This document shows positions 38,101 through 52,900 of a DNA stretch of 64,000 nucleotides, in pieces. The DNA is from Plecoglossus altivelis (lineage: Eukaryota > Chordata > Actinopteri > Osmeriformes > Plecoglossidae), in the NCBI GenBank assembly GCA_036571765.1, contig BROE01000028.1, positions 8,474,028 to 8,538,027 on the forward strand, written 5' to 3'. Position numbers and translations under genes: made by a program. The first letter of the stretch is position 1. Each line of letters begins with the position of its first letter. The notes beneath the pieces were generated by a model. That model saw only the letters and a program-made list of their open reading frames with translations, searched no databases and was not told the DNA's origin.

Positions 38101-41100
38101 ACACATTCACAGAGGACCAGCCCTCTCACACACTAACACACACACACACTAACACACATACACACACACTAACACACTTACACTAACACACACACACTAA
38201 CACACATACACTAACACACACACACTAACACTCACACACACTCACACACACACACACTAACACTCACACACACTCACACACTCACAGAGGACCAGCCCTC
38301 TCACACACTAACACACATACACTAACACACACACTAACACGCAGAGGACCAGCCCTCTCTCTCTCCCACACACACACACACTCACAGAGGACCAGCCCTC
38401 TCACACACTAACACACACACACACACACACTCACAGAGGACCAGCTATCTCACGCACACTAACACACACACACACTAACACACACACACTAACACACACA
38501 CACACTAACACACACACACACTCACAGAGGACCAGCCCTCTCACACACTAACACACACACACACACACACACTAACACACATACACTAACACACACACAG
38601 AGGACCAGTCCTCTCACACGAACTCTCGTGTGTGTGAGTGTAATGATGATGTTTTTGCGATGTTTCGCCATCGTCGGTTGTTTTGTTGTTATATTTTTTT
38701 TTCTTTTTTATCTTTTTCGTATCTTTAGTTGTTTGTGTGTGTTGTGTGTGTGCTGGTGTCTAGTGCGGTGTTGTGCTTGTATCTTGTTGTGTGCTTGTGT
38801 CAAGAGTATACATGCCTTGGTGTGTGCCCTCTGGCCACCCGGGTGAAACACAATTTTTTCATTATCCTGTGTCTTAGGACAGTTGACGAATCAGATTATC
38901 CATTGACTTGACGAAATTCAATTCTAGTAACAAATATTAAGTTAAATTGCAGCACCTGTAAACTGCTCCTGCACATGTTGTCTTTGGCAACTCAGAATGC
39001 CCTCCCCCTTCCCCCTTCCCGCCCTCCCCCCCCCCTTTCCCCTTCCCCCCTCCCTCCAACACACCCACAGAACCGCACCCTAGTCGATAAACACCATAGA
39101 AAATCAGTGATGCAGTAGGATCAACAGGCCATCGTTAATAAGCCATGAAGCTGATTCATATTGAGATGTTAATATGCTAATATGAGTCAATAAGCAGGGT
39201 TTGTTTTTGTTTATTGGTTGTGTTTACCCCAGGCGTATTATGTCACGTATGAGAGCAACAGTCACCTTGAAAAAAAACTTGCCTTTGAATTTCCATTTGC
39301 AATTTTCCTGGAAACAGTTGATTTCCTTATGCACCTCACCTTCAGTAATGCTGTGGTCCTGAAAATCATCATGTTATTCCTACGTGGGCAGTGTAATTTT
39401 GTGTGAGAGTGTTCGGGAGTGATTGACCGCTGAGTGCATACCTATGCTTGTTGTGTCGTGATGCGTCGTGTGCCCTGTGTGGGGTGCTGTGTGCTGTGTT
39501 CTTGTTGTGTTCTATATGTGGTTTGTGATGTGTTTTTTGTGTGCCGTGTCGTTGCATGCCTCGTACGTCGGTGTCGTTATTATTATGACGTCTTGTGTCT
39601 TCCACATGGATTGGTATGCCTACCACATTTGCATTTGAGTGGCCTAATGATTGGACTGGGGCTAAAATAAGAAGAGATCACCTTGGTCTCACCTTCTGTG
39701 AGTCTGCAGCCTAGATACTGAGGCAGCGCAGGAAGAGAGGGAGGGAGGGAGGGGGGGAGGGGGGGGGGGGGGGGAGGGGAGGGTGGGAATGAGGGAGGGA
39801 TGGAAGTTTGCCACCGCAACCTTAATTTCCCCAAACTTTGCGTGCTGGAAGTGTTTTTTTTTAAAACTTGTGGCCCACATCTAACATATTTAGGAACAGA
39901 TTTTTCACAATGGTAGCAACAAGCAGTCATGTGTCAGACTTCAGAACGGTCCTTGTTTATTGTTGTGTTACCTATTGACATGGGTGTGCACGTGCACTGT
40001 GCACGTGGGCCCCTTCTCTCAGGTTTGTGTAGAGACATCTGTGTGTGTGTGTGTGTGTGTGTGTCTCTTTGTTACTGTAGGCTAACCCTGACAGCTGTGT
40101 GTGGTGATTAAGTTGCAAGACACGTCCAGCTCTTAGTATGGAGGAGACTGCTTCAGGTGTCACACACACACACCTGAACCAGGGACCTGGGGCTAGCCTG
40201 CCATCAACACTAATGAGAGATGGATAGACACAAGGGAACAGAAGGGTTAGAAGGGAGCGAGACGGAGAGAGAGAGACCTTGAGATACAGAGCAAGAGAGG
40301 AAATAGGACAGGGATAGAGTGGGACAGAGCAAGAGACGGATAGACAGTGGAACTGAGAGAGAGAGAGAGAGTGAGAGGGAGGGACATTGGGACAGAGAGA
40401 GTGCATGTCCTGAATTTCAATTTCCCCCATGTCTTAAAGGGACAGGTGACCTAAATGACAAATGCACCTGATTTGCTTGTTTGGAGCGTGGCAAGGCTTT
40501 GTCTGCCTGACCATGGCAGTGACCATGGCAGTGCCTGTGTGGGGGGGGGGCATACTGCCCTGACTGGGACCCTGGGTCAACACCATAGCAACTTAGAGAG
40601 TGGCATTGTAAGTGGATATCGTTCTGTAGGTGAGTGATGCATTTTAGCATCTATTTTACCAGACAGGTCTAGAGTCTGTCAAATGCTCTGGAATAATGTG
40701 TGTGTGTGTGTGTGTGTGTGTGTCTGTCTGCACGTGCTTGCAGCAAGGTGACTTGTCAGAGTGCGTTAACTCTCCTAGCGGGATCAGCTTTGTGTTTACT
40801 TTAGGGTTAGTGTTTGTTTTGTTTTCAGTGGTGCGTGTGTGTTGTATGTGTATCGATGTGTGTGTGTGTAGCTGTTTCTAACAGGGGCAGCAGTAATGGA
40901 AGCATCAGAGTGTGACAGCATGAGCGAGTCAAACCACCCCACAGTAATCACTCTCGTTGCTTAACCGCGCCTGTGTGTGTGTTATGTGGGGCGTTCGTTG
41001 TATGTAAGTGTGCTATGGGGGGCATCGCGGTGTGTGTGTGTTAGTGGGAGTTTGTGTGTGTGTGTGTGTTAGTGGGCGTCCGTGTCGTGTACATGTCGTG

Positions 41101-44100
41101 TGGGGGGGGTGGCGATCGTGTGTGTGTGTTAGTGGGCGTCCGTGTGTGTACATGTCGTGCGGGGGGGGGGGTGGCGATCACCTGTGTGTGCGAACACGTT
41201 TGCCTTGATCTGCCTCGGAAAACGAACAGTTGAAATGCCTCTTTTCAAGTGTCTGTCTTTCCTCCCCTTTCCCCCTCCTCATCGTCATCTTCCTCTCCAC
41301 CATCATGCTCCCCACGTGTCCAGATCTCCCCTAATCCAGATTCCCTCCTCTAATCCAGACGTCTCCTCTGAGCAGGCTCATCTCACCTGGATTAGATCCT
41401 AAGAGAGGCAGTGAAAACCACATCTTCAATACAATTCAAGCAACGCCTCTTAAACCTGTTTTATGTTCCAAGCTGGCTTGCCCTGCTTGTTTGTGTGTGT
41501 TTGTGTATCAGGGGCCATTTAGTATCAGACAATCCTTAATGGAAACCCTTCTCTCCTTGCAGCCACCTTGTCACAGCTGGCTGCGTCTCCCTCTCATCCA
41601 GACATTAACACCAGCTGCAGGGTGTGAACGCACACACACTCCAGCACACACACACTCCAGCACACACACACACTCCAGCACACAGACACTCCGGCACACG
41701 CACTACAGCACACACACACACACACTCCAGCACACACACACAGTCCAGCACGCACACACACTCAAGCACGCACGCACAGTCCAGCCCACACACACACCCT
41801 AGCATGCACGCACACTCCAGCACATGCACACACACACACTCCAGCACACACACTCCAGCACAAACGCACACTCCAGCACACGCACACACGCTCCACGCAC
41901 ACAACTGTGCACACGTTCACAGTGGACACGCTCAACAGCACATACAAATACACCCACCACATCACACATCCACAATAGCTTTGTACATAATTGTTCACAC
42001 ACATCATCTGTTATCTCCTCACACATGCTTTTGGAGAACATAAATACAAATTAAAACTCCTCTGGATGTTACTTTGATCTATGAAAAAAAATTCTTAACA
42101 GTCCTATAACCAACTCTACCCCCATTCCCCCTCCAGCTAGCACAGATGAGGCCTAGGACTAGGATGTTGCTAGGACAGGACTAGGATGTAGCTGGGACAG
42201 GACTAGGATGTAGCTGGGACAGGACTAGGATGTTGCTAGGACAGGACTAGGATGTCGCTGGGACAGGACTAGGATGTCGCTGGGACAGGACTAGGATGAT
42301 GCTAGGACAGGACTAGTATGTTGTTAGGACAGGACTAGGATGTCGCTGGGACAGGACTAGGATGTCGCTGGGACAGGACTAGGATGTCGCTGGGACAGGA
42401 CTAGGATGACGCTGGAACAGGACTAGGATGTCGCTGGAACAGGACATTGTATGTGTGCGGCGTGGGACAGACTAGGAGATGACGCGTGGAACAGGACTAG
42501 AGATGTCCGCTTGAAAGCAGGACTGGATCGCGCTTGGACAGGCTGGATGTCGCTGGGAGGCTGGATGACGCTGGGACACAGGATCTGGTGGTCGCTGGGA
42601 AGGGACTGGATGACGCTGGAACAAGGACATTAGTATGGGGTTAGCTGGACATTGTACAGAAGCAGGGCAAATGACCAGACTCCTCGGCTGTCCATTTGGA
42701 TAGCGGCCGTGACCTAACTCGTAGTTACTGTTGGTGAAACGTGTGTGTGCTGTGTGTATAATTGTGTGTGAGTGCGTGTGTAAGAGAGAGACAGAGAGAG
42801 GTGGTGTGTGTGTGTGTGTGTGTCCGTTAGTCCTGTGTTTTCGCTCGTGTGGTGTGTGTGTGCGCCGGTGCATACTGGTTGGCGATGGCAGTGATCCGGC
42901 GATTTTCGTGTACTTGATGGGTCACATTCCATATTCCTTCTTTTCCACTTCTCCTTACAATCCTCCGTTTTTTCTTCTCCTACACCTCTCTCGCTACTTG
43001 CGCACAGCATCAACATCTTATGACCACAAACACGACACACCTAGGCGCACCACAGTTTGACACTGTCCGTTCCACAGTCTGCCAATGACAGTCCTGTGTT
43101 TTTACCCACCATGCCCCTCTTCCAGCTGAGAGCTTTTAGCAGGGCGTTACCTTTTTCCTCTCGTTTTGCTTCCCATGGCTTACCTGCTGCTCGTCCTATC
43201 ACCCTTTCTACTCTCTCACCTGTTCTCACTGTCCCTCACCCTCTCATCTCGTCTTATTCTCTGTGTGCTTTGACTGTGATTGTGTGTGTTGATTGGTTGT
43301 CTCAGAGACTTCCAACTTTTCAACTGTGAGATCCTTTCAGACAATCAAACACTCTGACTGTGAACACACATCCTGATTCTCAGGCTGCTCCCCGTTCCTG
43401 GTCCTGTAGGCCAATCAATCACTTCTTGTACTTACTCTCTCTCTCGACCCCGATCAGGCACAAAGTCCACTGTATTCATTGCGGTTCGTTACGAGCAGCC
43501 AACGCGAGAACCGTACGTTTGCGGAGTTTGGCATGTGATGGCACATTGTGCAGTTGGTTTGTCACTGCTCTTCCGCGAATCCGTAGGTTGAGCTCTATCG
43601 TTGTTCATGAGGCCTCCCCTCCTCGTTTTCCTCGGATCGAGCGGTCGCAGGAATCGACGGACTTTCGCTCCGTGGTTCGTCTGTTACCTGCCTGAGGTTT
43701 GTTGTTGCTTGCTTGTAGTGCTTAATGTTGAGCTTGGTTGTGTTCACCCGGCCGGTGGTAACTGTGCCTCCTCATCTGCGTCCACACTCCCGCTTGTACC
43801 TATCATTCTCGTTTATCCCTCTCCCCCTTCCTTTGACGTCTCGCCCTCAACCTTTATCGCCTCCCTTTCCCCTCTTCCCTTCTTACAATTGTCTTGTCCT
43901 TCAACCCATCCTTTCCCTCTCGCCCTCCATTTTTTAACTCTCCCATTTGTTTCCTCGCCTTCTTTCCGTCTTCCGCCTGCTCCGCTCTATCACCCCCCCC
44001 CCCTCCGGTGTTATCTGCAGAATGTTCTGGGCCTCTTAGGCTCCTTAATTACCCTTCGTGCCGGTGTGGCGGGTGAATGACGCGTTTTTCTCTCCTCTTC

Positions 44101-45646
44101 TCAACCATTTCTTTTGCGACAGAGCCGGTCTGAGTTTGACATGAGATCCAGTCTCTTTCTCCCTCTTCCTCTCCCTCTTCTCTCTTTCTCCCTCCTTCTT
44201 CTCCTCTCTCTTCTCTCTCTCTTCTTTTTTTTCTCTCTCTTTTTTCTCTCCTCTCTCTTTCTCTCTCTCTCTCTCTCTACACACACCCACTCCTCCTTCC
44301 CCTCGCTCCCCTCCTCCGGCTCTCTCTCTCTCTCTTTTCCTCTCCTTACACTCTCCTCTCCCTCCTCTCTCTCTCTCTTCTCTAATCTTCCTCTCATTAT
44401 CTGTTCTCCCTTTCTTATTGACGTGCCGTGTCCTCTTGTCAATTTTGTCTGTTTGGGGTTCCGAATTGTAGCGGATGGGTGTGAGATGTGTCATCTGCTG
44501 GCTCTAGCTCGAGCTTTAGGTAGAAGCGTCTGTCCAGGCATTGAATTCAGTTTCAATCAACTAGCTAATCACGCTGCGTGGATGTGAGGAGTGTCCGTCA
44601 CTGGCATTTTATATGTATTTTAGTGCGAAGGGATTGTTTGTGTGTGTGTTTGTGGTGTGAGTGTCTCGAGGCTGATTGATTTTTTGGGGGGGATCCGAGG
44701 AAACATGCACGCGCATGCAAAGCTTCGTGTTTGAGTAGAAAGTCTCACGTTTCCCTTGGTTGTCCTTTGATGTGCAGCTACCTTTGAGGATTTGATCTAA
44801 CCATTCCGGAATGAGACGCTGTTCAGTCTTCAATGAAAAGATGCCCACACACAGACAGATCAAATAAATCCCTTTGGCCCTCTGAATCTCGTCCATAGCA
44901 GCTAGCCTCAGAGCACTGAAGACCCCCATCCTGGGCAGAGCAGAGAAGCGATGGCTCTATCGTGGTCTAAGAGATGGCTCTACTGTGGACTAAGAGATGG
45001 CTCTACCGTGGTCTAAGAGATGGCTCTACTGTGGACTAAGAGATGGCTCTACTGTCGACTAAGAGATGGCTCTATCGTGGTCTAAGAGATGGCTCTATCA
45101 TGGACTAAGAGATGGCTCTATCATGGTCTAAGACATGGCTCTACCGTGGTCTAAGAGATGGCTCTACCGTGGTCTAAGAGATGGCTCTACCGTGGTCTAA
45201 GAGATGGCTCTACCGTGGTCTAAGAGTGGCTCTACCGTGGACTAAGAGATGGCTCTACCGTGGACTAAGGGAGATAAAAGAAGATAGAGAACAGGGGGAT
45301 TTGGGCTGTGAAGCCAGCAGCTAACACGTGTACCTGGCATCCAGTCACTTTGGGGATCATGAGCTCACCCTGTCCCCAAGTCAACGCCTTGGTTAGGGAA
45401 TTAGAAGACTCTCCCTGACTTGTAGTAGACCTGCTGCTGCTGCATGTTTGCTCTTTAGATCTCTACAACCACCTTTACTGTCATCGTGGAGAAAGAGAGG
45501 GACAACAAACATGTGCAGCAACCCTCTGTGTAGACCTTTTGGTGTGTGTCTGTGTGTGTGTCTGTGTCTGTGTGTGTGTTTGTGTGTGTGTGTTTGTGTC
45601 AGTCTATCTGTGTGTGTGTGTGTGTGTGTGTGTTTGTGTCAGTCTA

Positions 45647-45690
<44 letters not shown>

Positions 45691-48517
45691 CGTGCTTTCA
45701 TGCCCGCCTCCCTCTATAAGCCCTGGCTCAGCATCTTGATACCGGAGTAATTGCGCTCATGTAATATGGAACAGGGAACTCTCTGCAGGCCAGTGAGCCA
45801 GACATACGCAATTGAACCATCACCGGAACCCTACTGGCCGTTCACGCAAGCAGGCCCGCGTGTTGTCTGTGGCCCTACTGGGTCTGTGATCCAGAGACGG
45901 GATCCCTGGAGGGGTCGCAGGACGGAAGGGGCTTTTTGTCCTTTTCTCATGGCGACAACACCGTGTGTAAATAACTATGCTAAAACCTAGACCTCTCCCC
46001 TCTCTCTCTCCCTCCCCTCTCCCTCCCTCCCTCCCTCCTCCCTGCTTGCAGAGCGCATCAGGCAGCGCTACGGGGAGCTGGCCGGGGAGCTGCTGTGTGT
46101 GGAGCTGGAGAAGGAGAGGCAAGGCCTGGGTCTGAGCCTGGCTGGGAACAGGGACCGCTCGCGCCTCAGCATCTTCGTGGTGGGCCTGAACCCTGGGGGA
46201 GCCGCCGCCAAGGACGGCCGCATCCGCGTGGGCGACGAGCTGCTGGAGGTGGGGGTCACACACACACGTTCACACATACGTTCACACATACGTTCACACA
46301 TACGTTCATACATGTTAGCCTTGACTGGTTAGATATTGTGACAGAGGGATCCCAGGGGTTTGGGGTCTCTGCCACAGCCCATAAGAGCCTTTTCATGAGC
46401 CTTAAACCCTTACACAGCTCAACCGCGCTTTGCTTGGGGAGTCTGTCTCAGAGTCCAACGTTTCGGCCGTGAAGCCTTCACTAGGCTTCCTGGCTGCCTC
46501 TCGCCTGCGGATCTTCCAGAACAGGCTCTTGCAGAACAGGCTTTTGCAGAGCAGGCCCTTCCAGAACAGACTCTTCTAGGCCCTTTAAGAACGGGCTTTT
46601 GTAGAACAGGCATTTGCAGAACAGGCTTTTGCAGAACAGGCTCTTTAAGAACAGGCTCTTTAAGAACAGGCGTTTGCAGAACAGGCTCTTTAAGAACAGG
46701 CCCTTTAAGAACAGGCTTTTGCAGAACAGGCTCCTCAGAACAGGCTCTTCAAGAACAGGCCCTTTAAGAACAGGCCCTTTAAGAACAGGCTTTTGCAGAA
46801 CAGACTTTTGCAGAACAGGCCCTTTAAGAACAGGCCCTTTAAGAACAGGCCCTTTAAGAACAGACTTTTGCAGAACAGGCTCTTCAAGAACAGGCTCTTT
46901 AAGAACAGGCCCTTTAAGAACAGACTTTTGCAGAACAGGCTCTCACAAGGTTGTGTGTTTGGGCTGTCTGGCCCTCCAGCCCCTTTTAATGTGGTGGTGC
47001 TTCAGAGAGATGGGACACAAGTTTCCCCTGCAGGGGGGCAGATGAACAGCTTCCATCACTGCCACTCTGACAGAGAGAATCAGAGCCCTCAGCACTATCC
47101 ATCACACAAGACAAGAGAGAACAGGGGGAGGGGTGGGGTGTCAGTCTGTGTGTGCGTGTGTGTGTGCCTGCGTGCGGGTTTGTGCGAGCGTGTTTGTGCG
47201 TGCGTGCGAGCGTGCGTGCATCGCTCACAAAAGCGATGTGATGGAAGCCACAGGAACAAAAGCAAATATTTGTGTCACCTCATGTGAATGGCTCTTTCTC
47301 CCTCTCCTCATCAATTTAGCTCAACTGTCCATTACCCCCCCTCCCCTTTATTTTGCTAGAATCATCTCTGGGCTGTCTTTAAGTGTCTCCTGTGGTGTGT
47401 ATAGAGGGGTTTGACCAGGGTAAAGAGACCATTCAGAAAACAGATTATTGATCTGCTTGGCTTGGGCTGTAAGCCTTTGAAACTCCTCAAGGGAAAGTTT
47501 TTCCTTTTAACACAGTCAAAAAGCACTGTCACATGGCCATTAGAGGATTGTCTGGATGTCATCTTCAAATCATCCCAATACCATTACTGTCTTTATACCG
47601 TTTGGAAGACAATCATTGCCATATTTTACTGAATAGTCACAACGCAAAACGCTGTCGAAATGAACGTTTCTCAAAACCGTCTTTAACAACCAGTTTTTTT
47701 ATCGATTATTTTTAGCTTTTGAGAACACCCCCTTTATGGTAGCCTTGGAGACGTATCTCCAAACAGGAGTTACGATGACATCCCAATGCAACGATGGCTG
47801 CTATCTCCGTTGGAGATGAACATCGCAGATCTTTCGATAGGTCTTATCGTTGAGTCTGATCGTCTGACGAGGGTTCTGTTTGGAGAGCCTCGTCTCTTTC
47901 ATCACGTCTCTTCCTCTCTTTCTGCCTCCTTCCTACGTCACATCTCAACAGGCTCAGTAACACCATGAAAAATGTATGTTGCCGACTAGCTGCAGCTGAG
48001 GCAACAGTGCTGAGGCACACACACACACACACGTACACATCCTACACACACATCTTCAAACACAATAATACGCTACTTTACCCCCACAAAGGATTCTCTC
48101 ATATCTGCCCGCACCCTTTATCACCCAATCACCTGTCGATGACTCCAGCTGCCCCCTCAGCTTAGCGAACGCATGTTTCGCCTCATCGCCGGACTGACGG
48201 GTTCGTCCGCTTGTTACCGGGTAGATTAGCATCTCTGTTTGAGCGCGGAAGCTAAGCTGTCCATTGATTGCACGTTTGGAGGTGATGGTGTCAGTGGAGA
48301 ATAATCCCATTGACAGGCCAGACAGGCGATGATCGCAGCTGCTCAGCCAAGCTCCTGCTGATCTCCGGGCGTGCGATTCATCCAATAAAGCATCAGATGC
48401 GTGGACGAATCGTTTTACACAGACTAAGCAGTTGAGGAAATGATTGTTTGCGTGCGCGTCATTCCGTGTGTGTGTGTGTGTGTGTGAGTTTTAGTTTTTC
48501 ACCTGTGCATGAAAGGA

Positions 48518-48563
<46 letters not shown>

Positions 48564-49949
48564 TGCGTGTGTGCGTGTGTGCGTGTGTGCGTGTGTGCGT
48601 GTGTGTGTGTGTGTGTGTGAGGAGGACGTGCACACGGTGTGACCCCCCCTTGGTGTGTGTTCACCCCGTGGTGTTTCTGTCCCCCAGATCAACAACCAGG
48701 TGCTGTACGGACGCAGCCACCAGAACGCCTCCGCCATCATCAAGAGCGCCTCTTCCAAGGTCAAGATCATCCTCATCAGGTGACAACAGCCCACTCTGTC
48801 TCTGTCTCACCACCCTGACCTACAGCTAGTGTCCCTGTTACACCACCCTGACCTACAGCTAGTGTCCCTGTTACATCACCCTGACCTACAGCTAGACACC
48901 ACCCTGACCTCCAGCTAGTGTCCCTGTTACACCACCCTGACCTACAGCTAGACACCACCCTGACCTCCAGCTAGTGTCCCTGTTACACCACCCTGACCTC
49001 CAGCTAGTGTCCCTGTTACACCACCCTGACCTCCAGCTAGTGTCCCTGTTACACCACCCTGACCTACAGCTAGTGTCCCTGTTACACCACCCTGACCTCC
49101 AGCTAGTGTCCCTGTTACACCACCCTGACCTCCAGCTAGTGTCCCTGTTACACCCCCCTGACCTACAGCTAGTGTCCCTGTTACACCACCCTGACCTCCA
49201 GCTAGTGTCCCTGTTATACCACCCTGACCTCCAGCTAGTGTCCCTGTTACACCACTCTGACCTCCAGCTAGTGTCCCTGTTACACCACCCTGACCTACAG
49301 CTAGACACCACCCTGACCTACAGCTAGTGTCCCTCTTACACTACACTAACCTACAGCTAGTGTCTCTGTTACACCACCCTGAACTATTATCCAACAGTGT
49401 CCCTAATCCAACGCGGTTCTAAAAGTGTCAAAGCAAGCTCCTCTCCATCTGCTGTTATCGTACACAGCCTTTCGATCAAGAGTCCTCCGAATGGAGGTGT
49501 AATGAGGCGTTGTCAGAACACCATGTTCCTGAAGACTGTCAGGCTTCCTTCCTTGTCTCACACAGAGCAGATCTAAGCACCTGCTGCCGCCATTAGCCTC
49601 CTAGCTCCATTACTCACTGTTACAGAACAGCCCTGGTCTGGGTGTCAGCTGAAGGATTTGTGGGCTGCAGAGAAATGGCAGGGGGGAGAGAGGGAGGGAG
49701 GTAGGGGGGAAAGGGAGGGGGGAGAGAGAGAGGGAGAGATGAAATGTGCTATTAATGTTTTGTTTGCATCCCTTTGTGACAGAGGTCTTTTGGATATTGT
49801 TAGCCAAAGTTGTACGGTCTATCTACCTCTCTATCTCTGTCCTTACCGCTAGAGATTTCTTTTAAGTCAAACAACCTTGCTATCCCTATTATTCTCATCT
49901 CTTTTTTGTCCTTTCTCTCTCTCTGTCTCCTCCCTCCCTCTCTCTCTGC

Positions 49950-49990
<41 letters not shown>

Positions 49991-52900
49991 TCTATCTCTC
50001 CCTCCCTCTCCCTGTTCATACCACTCTTCTCTACCTCTCTCCCCCCATGTCTCCTCCCCTTTCGTTCCTCCCTCCCCCTCAATCCCTCCGCTCTCCGAGG
50101 TTCTGCCTGGCTAATCATGTCTCTGTAGGGGGAACTAGGCGACTGTGGAGCGCAGGGCCCAGTTCATTTCCTCCCCTCATGCCGTCTCTTTAAGTCTCTG
50201 TAATTGAGCTCAGCAGGGCCAAGCCAGTCACCTGTGGGGCCAGTCATATTAAAAGACAAGGGGAATGGATCTGGCCGGGGGGAAAGGACAGGAGAGGACG
50301 TTATGGTGGATGTCAGGTTAACGTGATTGCTTGCAACAATAAAGCTGTAGTTGTGGGTTTTGGGGGGGGGGGGGGGGGGGGGGGATGGAGGGAGGAGGGT
50401 GGTTGTTAGAAACAGACCTCTTTGGCGAGATGTCGAGAAGTAAATACACGCTCATACTTTTTGTTGTGTTGTTTTAGACCTGGTATGGTTGTTTTTCTGC
50501 AAAAGGATTGGCCAGTGAAGCTGTTTCTATCTCACATGCCAAGGCTGTGAACCTTTCTAACAGGTCACCTATGCTCTGTCAGGAACAATCCACCCATATA
50601 CAGTCAATCAGCAGTTTGTCCTGGAAACAGGCTCACACTCAGAGGTCACACGTGAGACAGGATAACCTTCCTGCGAAGAGGCTTGGACAGCCCAGGCTTC
50701 TCTGTCAGGGGTCACGGTGGGTTAGGACTTGGGGTTCATCGTGTGGAACAGTGTTCATAAAGGCGTAGCACTCAGCTTGTGCTGATGCAGGAAAGTAGGG
50801 TTGTTTCCAGATGTGAAGGGGCAGCTTTTCAGATGCACCCTCTAAATGACATTTGTGGTATAGGTGTGAAGGGCGGGGGGGCAGAGTTGCCGTTCTGGCA
50901 GTCCCACTCATGTAGAATGAACCGTACACCCCTGAGACAATGCTGTTCAGGATCAGCCATGTGATGGCCTCTTCTACGTCTGATGTCTTGCCGTCAGTCA
51001 CCTACAGATTGTACTGTGGAGCCGGATAAACACTTGTTTCCCACGGCGATGGATCCCCCTGCCCCCCTCTCAGACGCGGAGAGGACAGGTCAGAGCGTGT
51101 CAGAACTTCCATTACAAGACGTCCCCAGAGGCAGCTAGTGAAAGATTTATACCTGCTCACGGGTCGGGATGGCAACGAGCCTCGATGCCCCCAGACAGGA
51201 TGCCTCCCGGATCAAGATCGCCATGGAAACAAAAGCGGGGGTGAGGGGGACTGATAGATAACAGGTTCAGAGCTGGTGTGACTCACCATGTTGCTGTCCC
51301 TCTGCATGTCTCAGGGACGTTAGTGCTGTGACACAGTCAGAGGCCCGCAAACAAGTCGCCAACGACGGCCTTTCCTGTTACAGTCCTTTCTGTAACATCA
51401 CTTCCTGTAGCGGTACTTCCTGCAGCCTGGTCTACAGCAGATGTTTGCAACCCAGTTGGCAGTGTGGGTCTGTCTTGTGCTGGCTGTCGACAGCATACCA
51501 CAGATTGATAGATCTATAAATTGTCTCTGTCCTCCAGCCTGCCTTCACCTTGACAAAATAGGAAGAGGGAGAAAAGAAAAAAAAAACACATTAACGGTAA
51601 TTGGAAAAGGGTCACTTATTGGTCAGACAATAAAGGGAGGAGAGGAGGGAGGGCAGAGAAGAGAGGTCTAGAGACAGAAGGAAAACAAGGGTGGGTGGGG
51701 GGAGCAGGCAATGAGCGGTGAACGAGTAGGAGGAGGAGAGAGCGAGCGAGCGAGAACAGGAGAGAAGGCATGAGAGAGAAAGAGAGGGAGGGAGAGCAGG
51801 AGGAGGAGGTGGAGGGAGAACGTGAGCAGAGCCTAGAGCACCTTGTTGTCCAGAGAAGGGAGGTGAACTTCCCCAACGCAGCCACCTGAGCTCCAGAGAG
51901 AGACAGGAGGGAGGGAAGGCGTTCCCCTGCTCTCCCTGGACGCCAGCTGACCCAGGGTGCGGAGGAGGAGAGCCACAGCCCCTGCGCTCGCTAACCAGGA
52001 GCGGATAACCCACCTGGGAGAGACGGACGGGAACGAACGCGACAGAGGATTGAGAAGGTCCCTCAAGGGAAGCACCCTGAAACCTCAACGTTCTGATGTC
52101 AGGAGACATCAGGCTTTGTCCCTGATCCCTGCGGGGTCTCTGTCTGAGAGGGCTCCCAGCTTCTCTCCTGCGCTGCTGCTGTGAGCGTGAGTGGAAGAGG
52201 GCGGGACTGGGGGAAGGACCAGGCTAAAGCAGCAGATGGACGCAGAGGAGGAGTGAAGGCTGCTGCTCTGGAGGCTGCTGAACAGGGAAGGGATCAGAGG
52301 GATGAGAGTGACGGGGATGAGGAAGTGAACCACGATGGAGGGGTCCAATGGCTGGAGCCGCTATGCTGTCGACAGCTTGTAACCTGCCTGTCCTTCACTG
52401 GGTTAGGGTCCTCCACCCTGTCAGGGGAAGTGAAGTCATCAAGCAAGGCTACAGGTGGCCTGGTGTCATCGAAGAGGACAGGATGTTGAGTCATTAAACA
52501 GGACGACAGGTGACATCAGAGATGCCTGTCTTCACTCTCCTCTGCTGCTCTGGGTGATATGTCTTTCACTGTTTACAGAAACCTTTACATGCTGTAGTAC
52601 TTTACATGTACCTTTACAATACAGTACTTTACATACACAGTCATAATATAGCACTGTAACAAACACATGTACACTATAGCACTTAACATATACCTTTACA
52701 ATATAGAACTCAACATGTACATTAAAAAGCAATTGACATATACCTTTACAAATAATAAATGTACATTTACAATATAGCACATACTTGGCTTTGAAATGTT
52801 GTCAGCAGCAGCATTTCCAAATGAAAAATATCCCCCACTTGCTGTCCACGGTAAGATGATCGCTCGGCACTTGAGGAGGATATCAAACGGCTGATGACTT

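Larger units (their letters stand above)
36894..46051. other. Large intron, part 4: after the gap to the PDZ7 exon
   Basis: Plain sequence (36894-37740, 38630-39700), a GT/GC tract (37820-37962), a compound CA array (38085-38615), G/GA runs (39735-39786), GT-rich segments (40980-41180), (CCAGCACACA)n repeats (41629-41895), a 22-bp array, CT arrays (44150-44400), a 23-bp array and a GT tract (45540-45690). 42440-44500 contains degenerate, noisy-looking sequence. No exon supported. Confidence 0.65.

Noticed and set aside
51612..52184. Overlapping open frames on both strands in the intron before 54230
   Set aside because: GA-rich low complexity and no similarity to PATJ linkers or other known proteins; no matching acceptor and donor in phase with 48779 and 54230.
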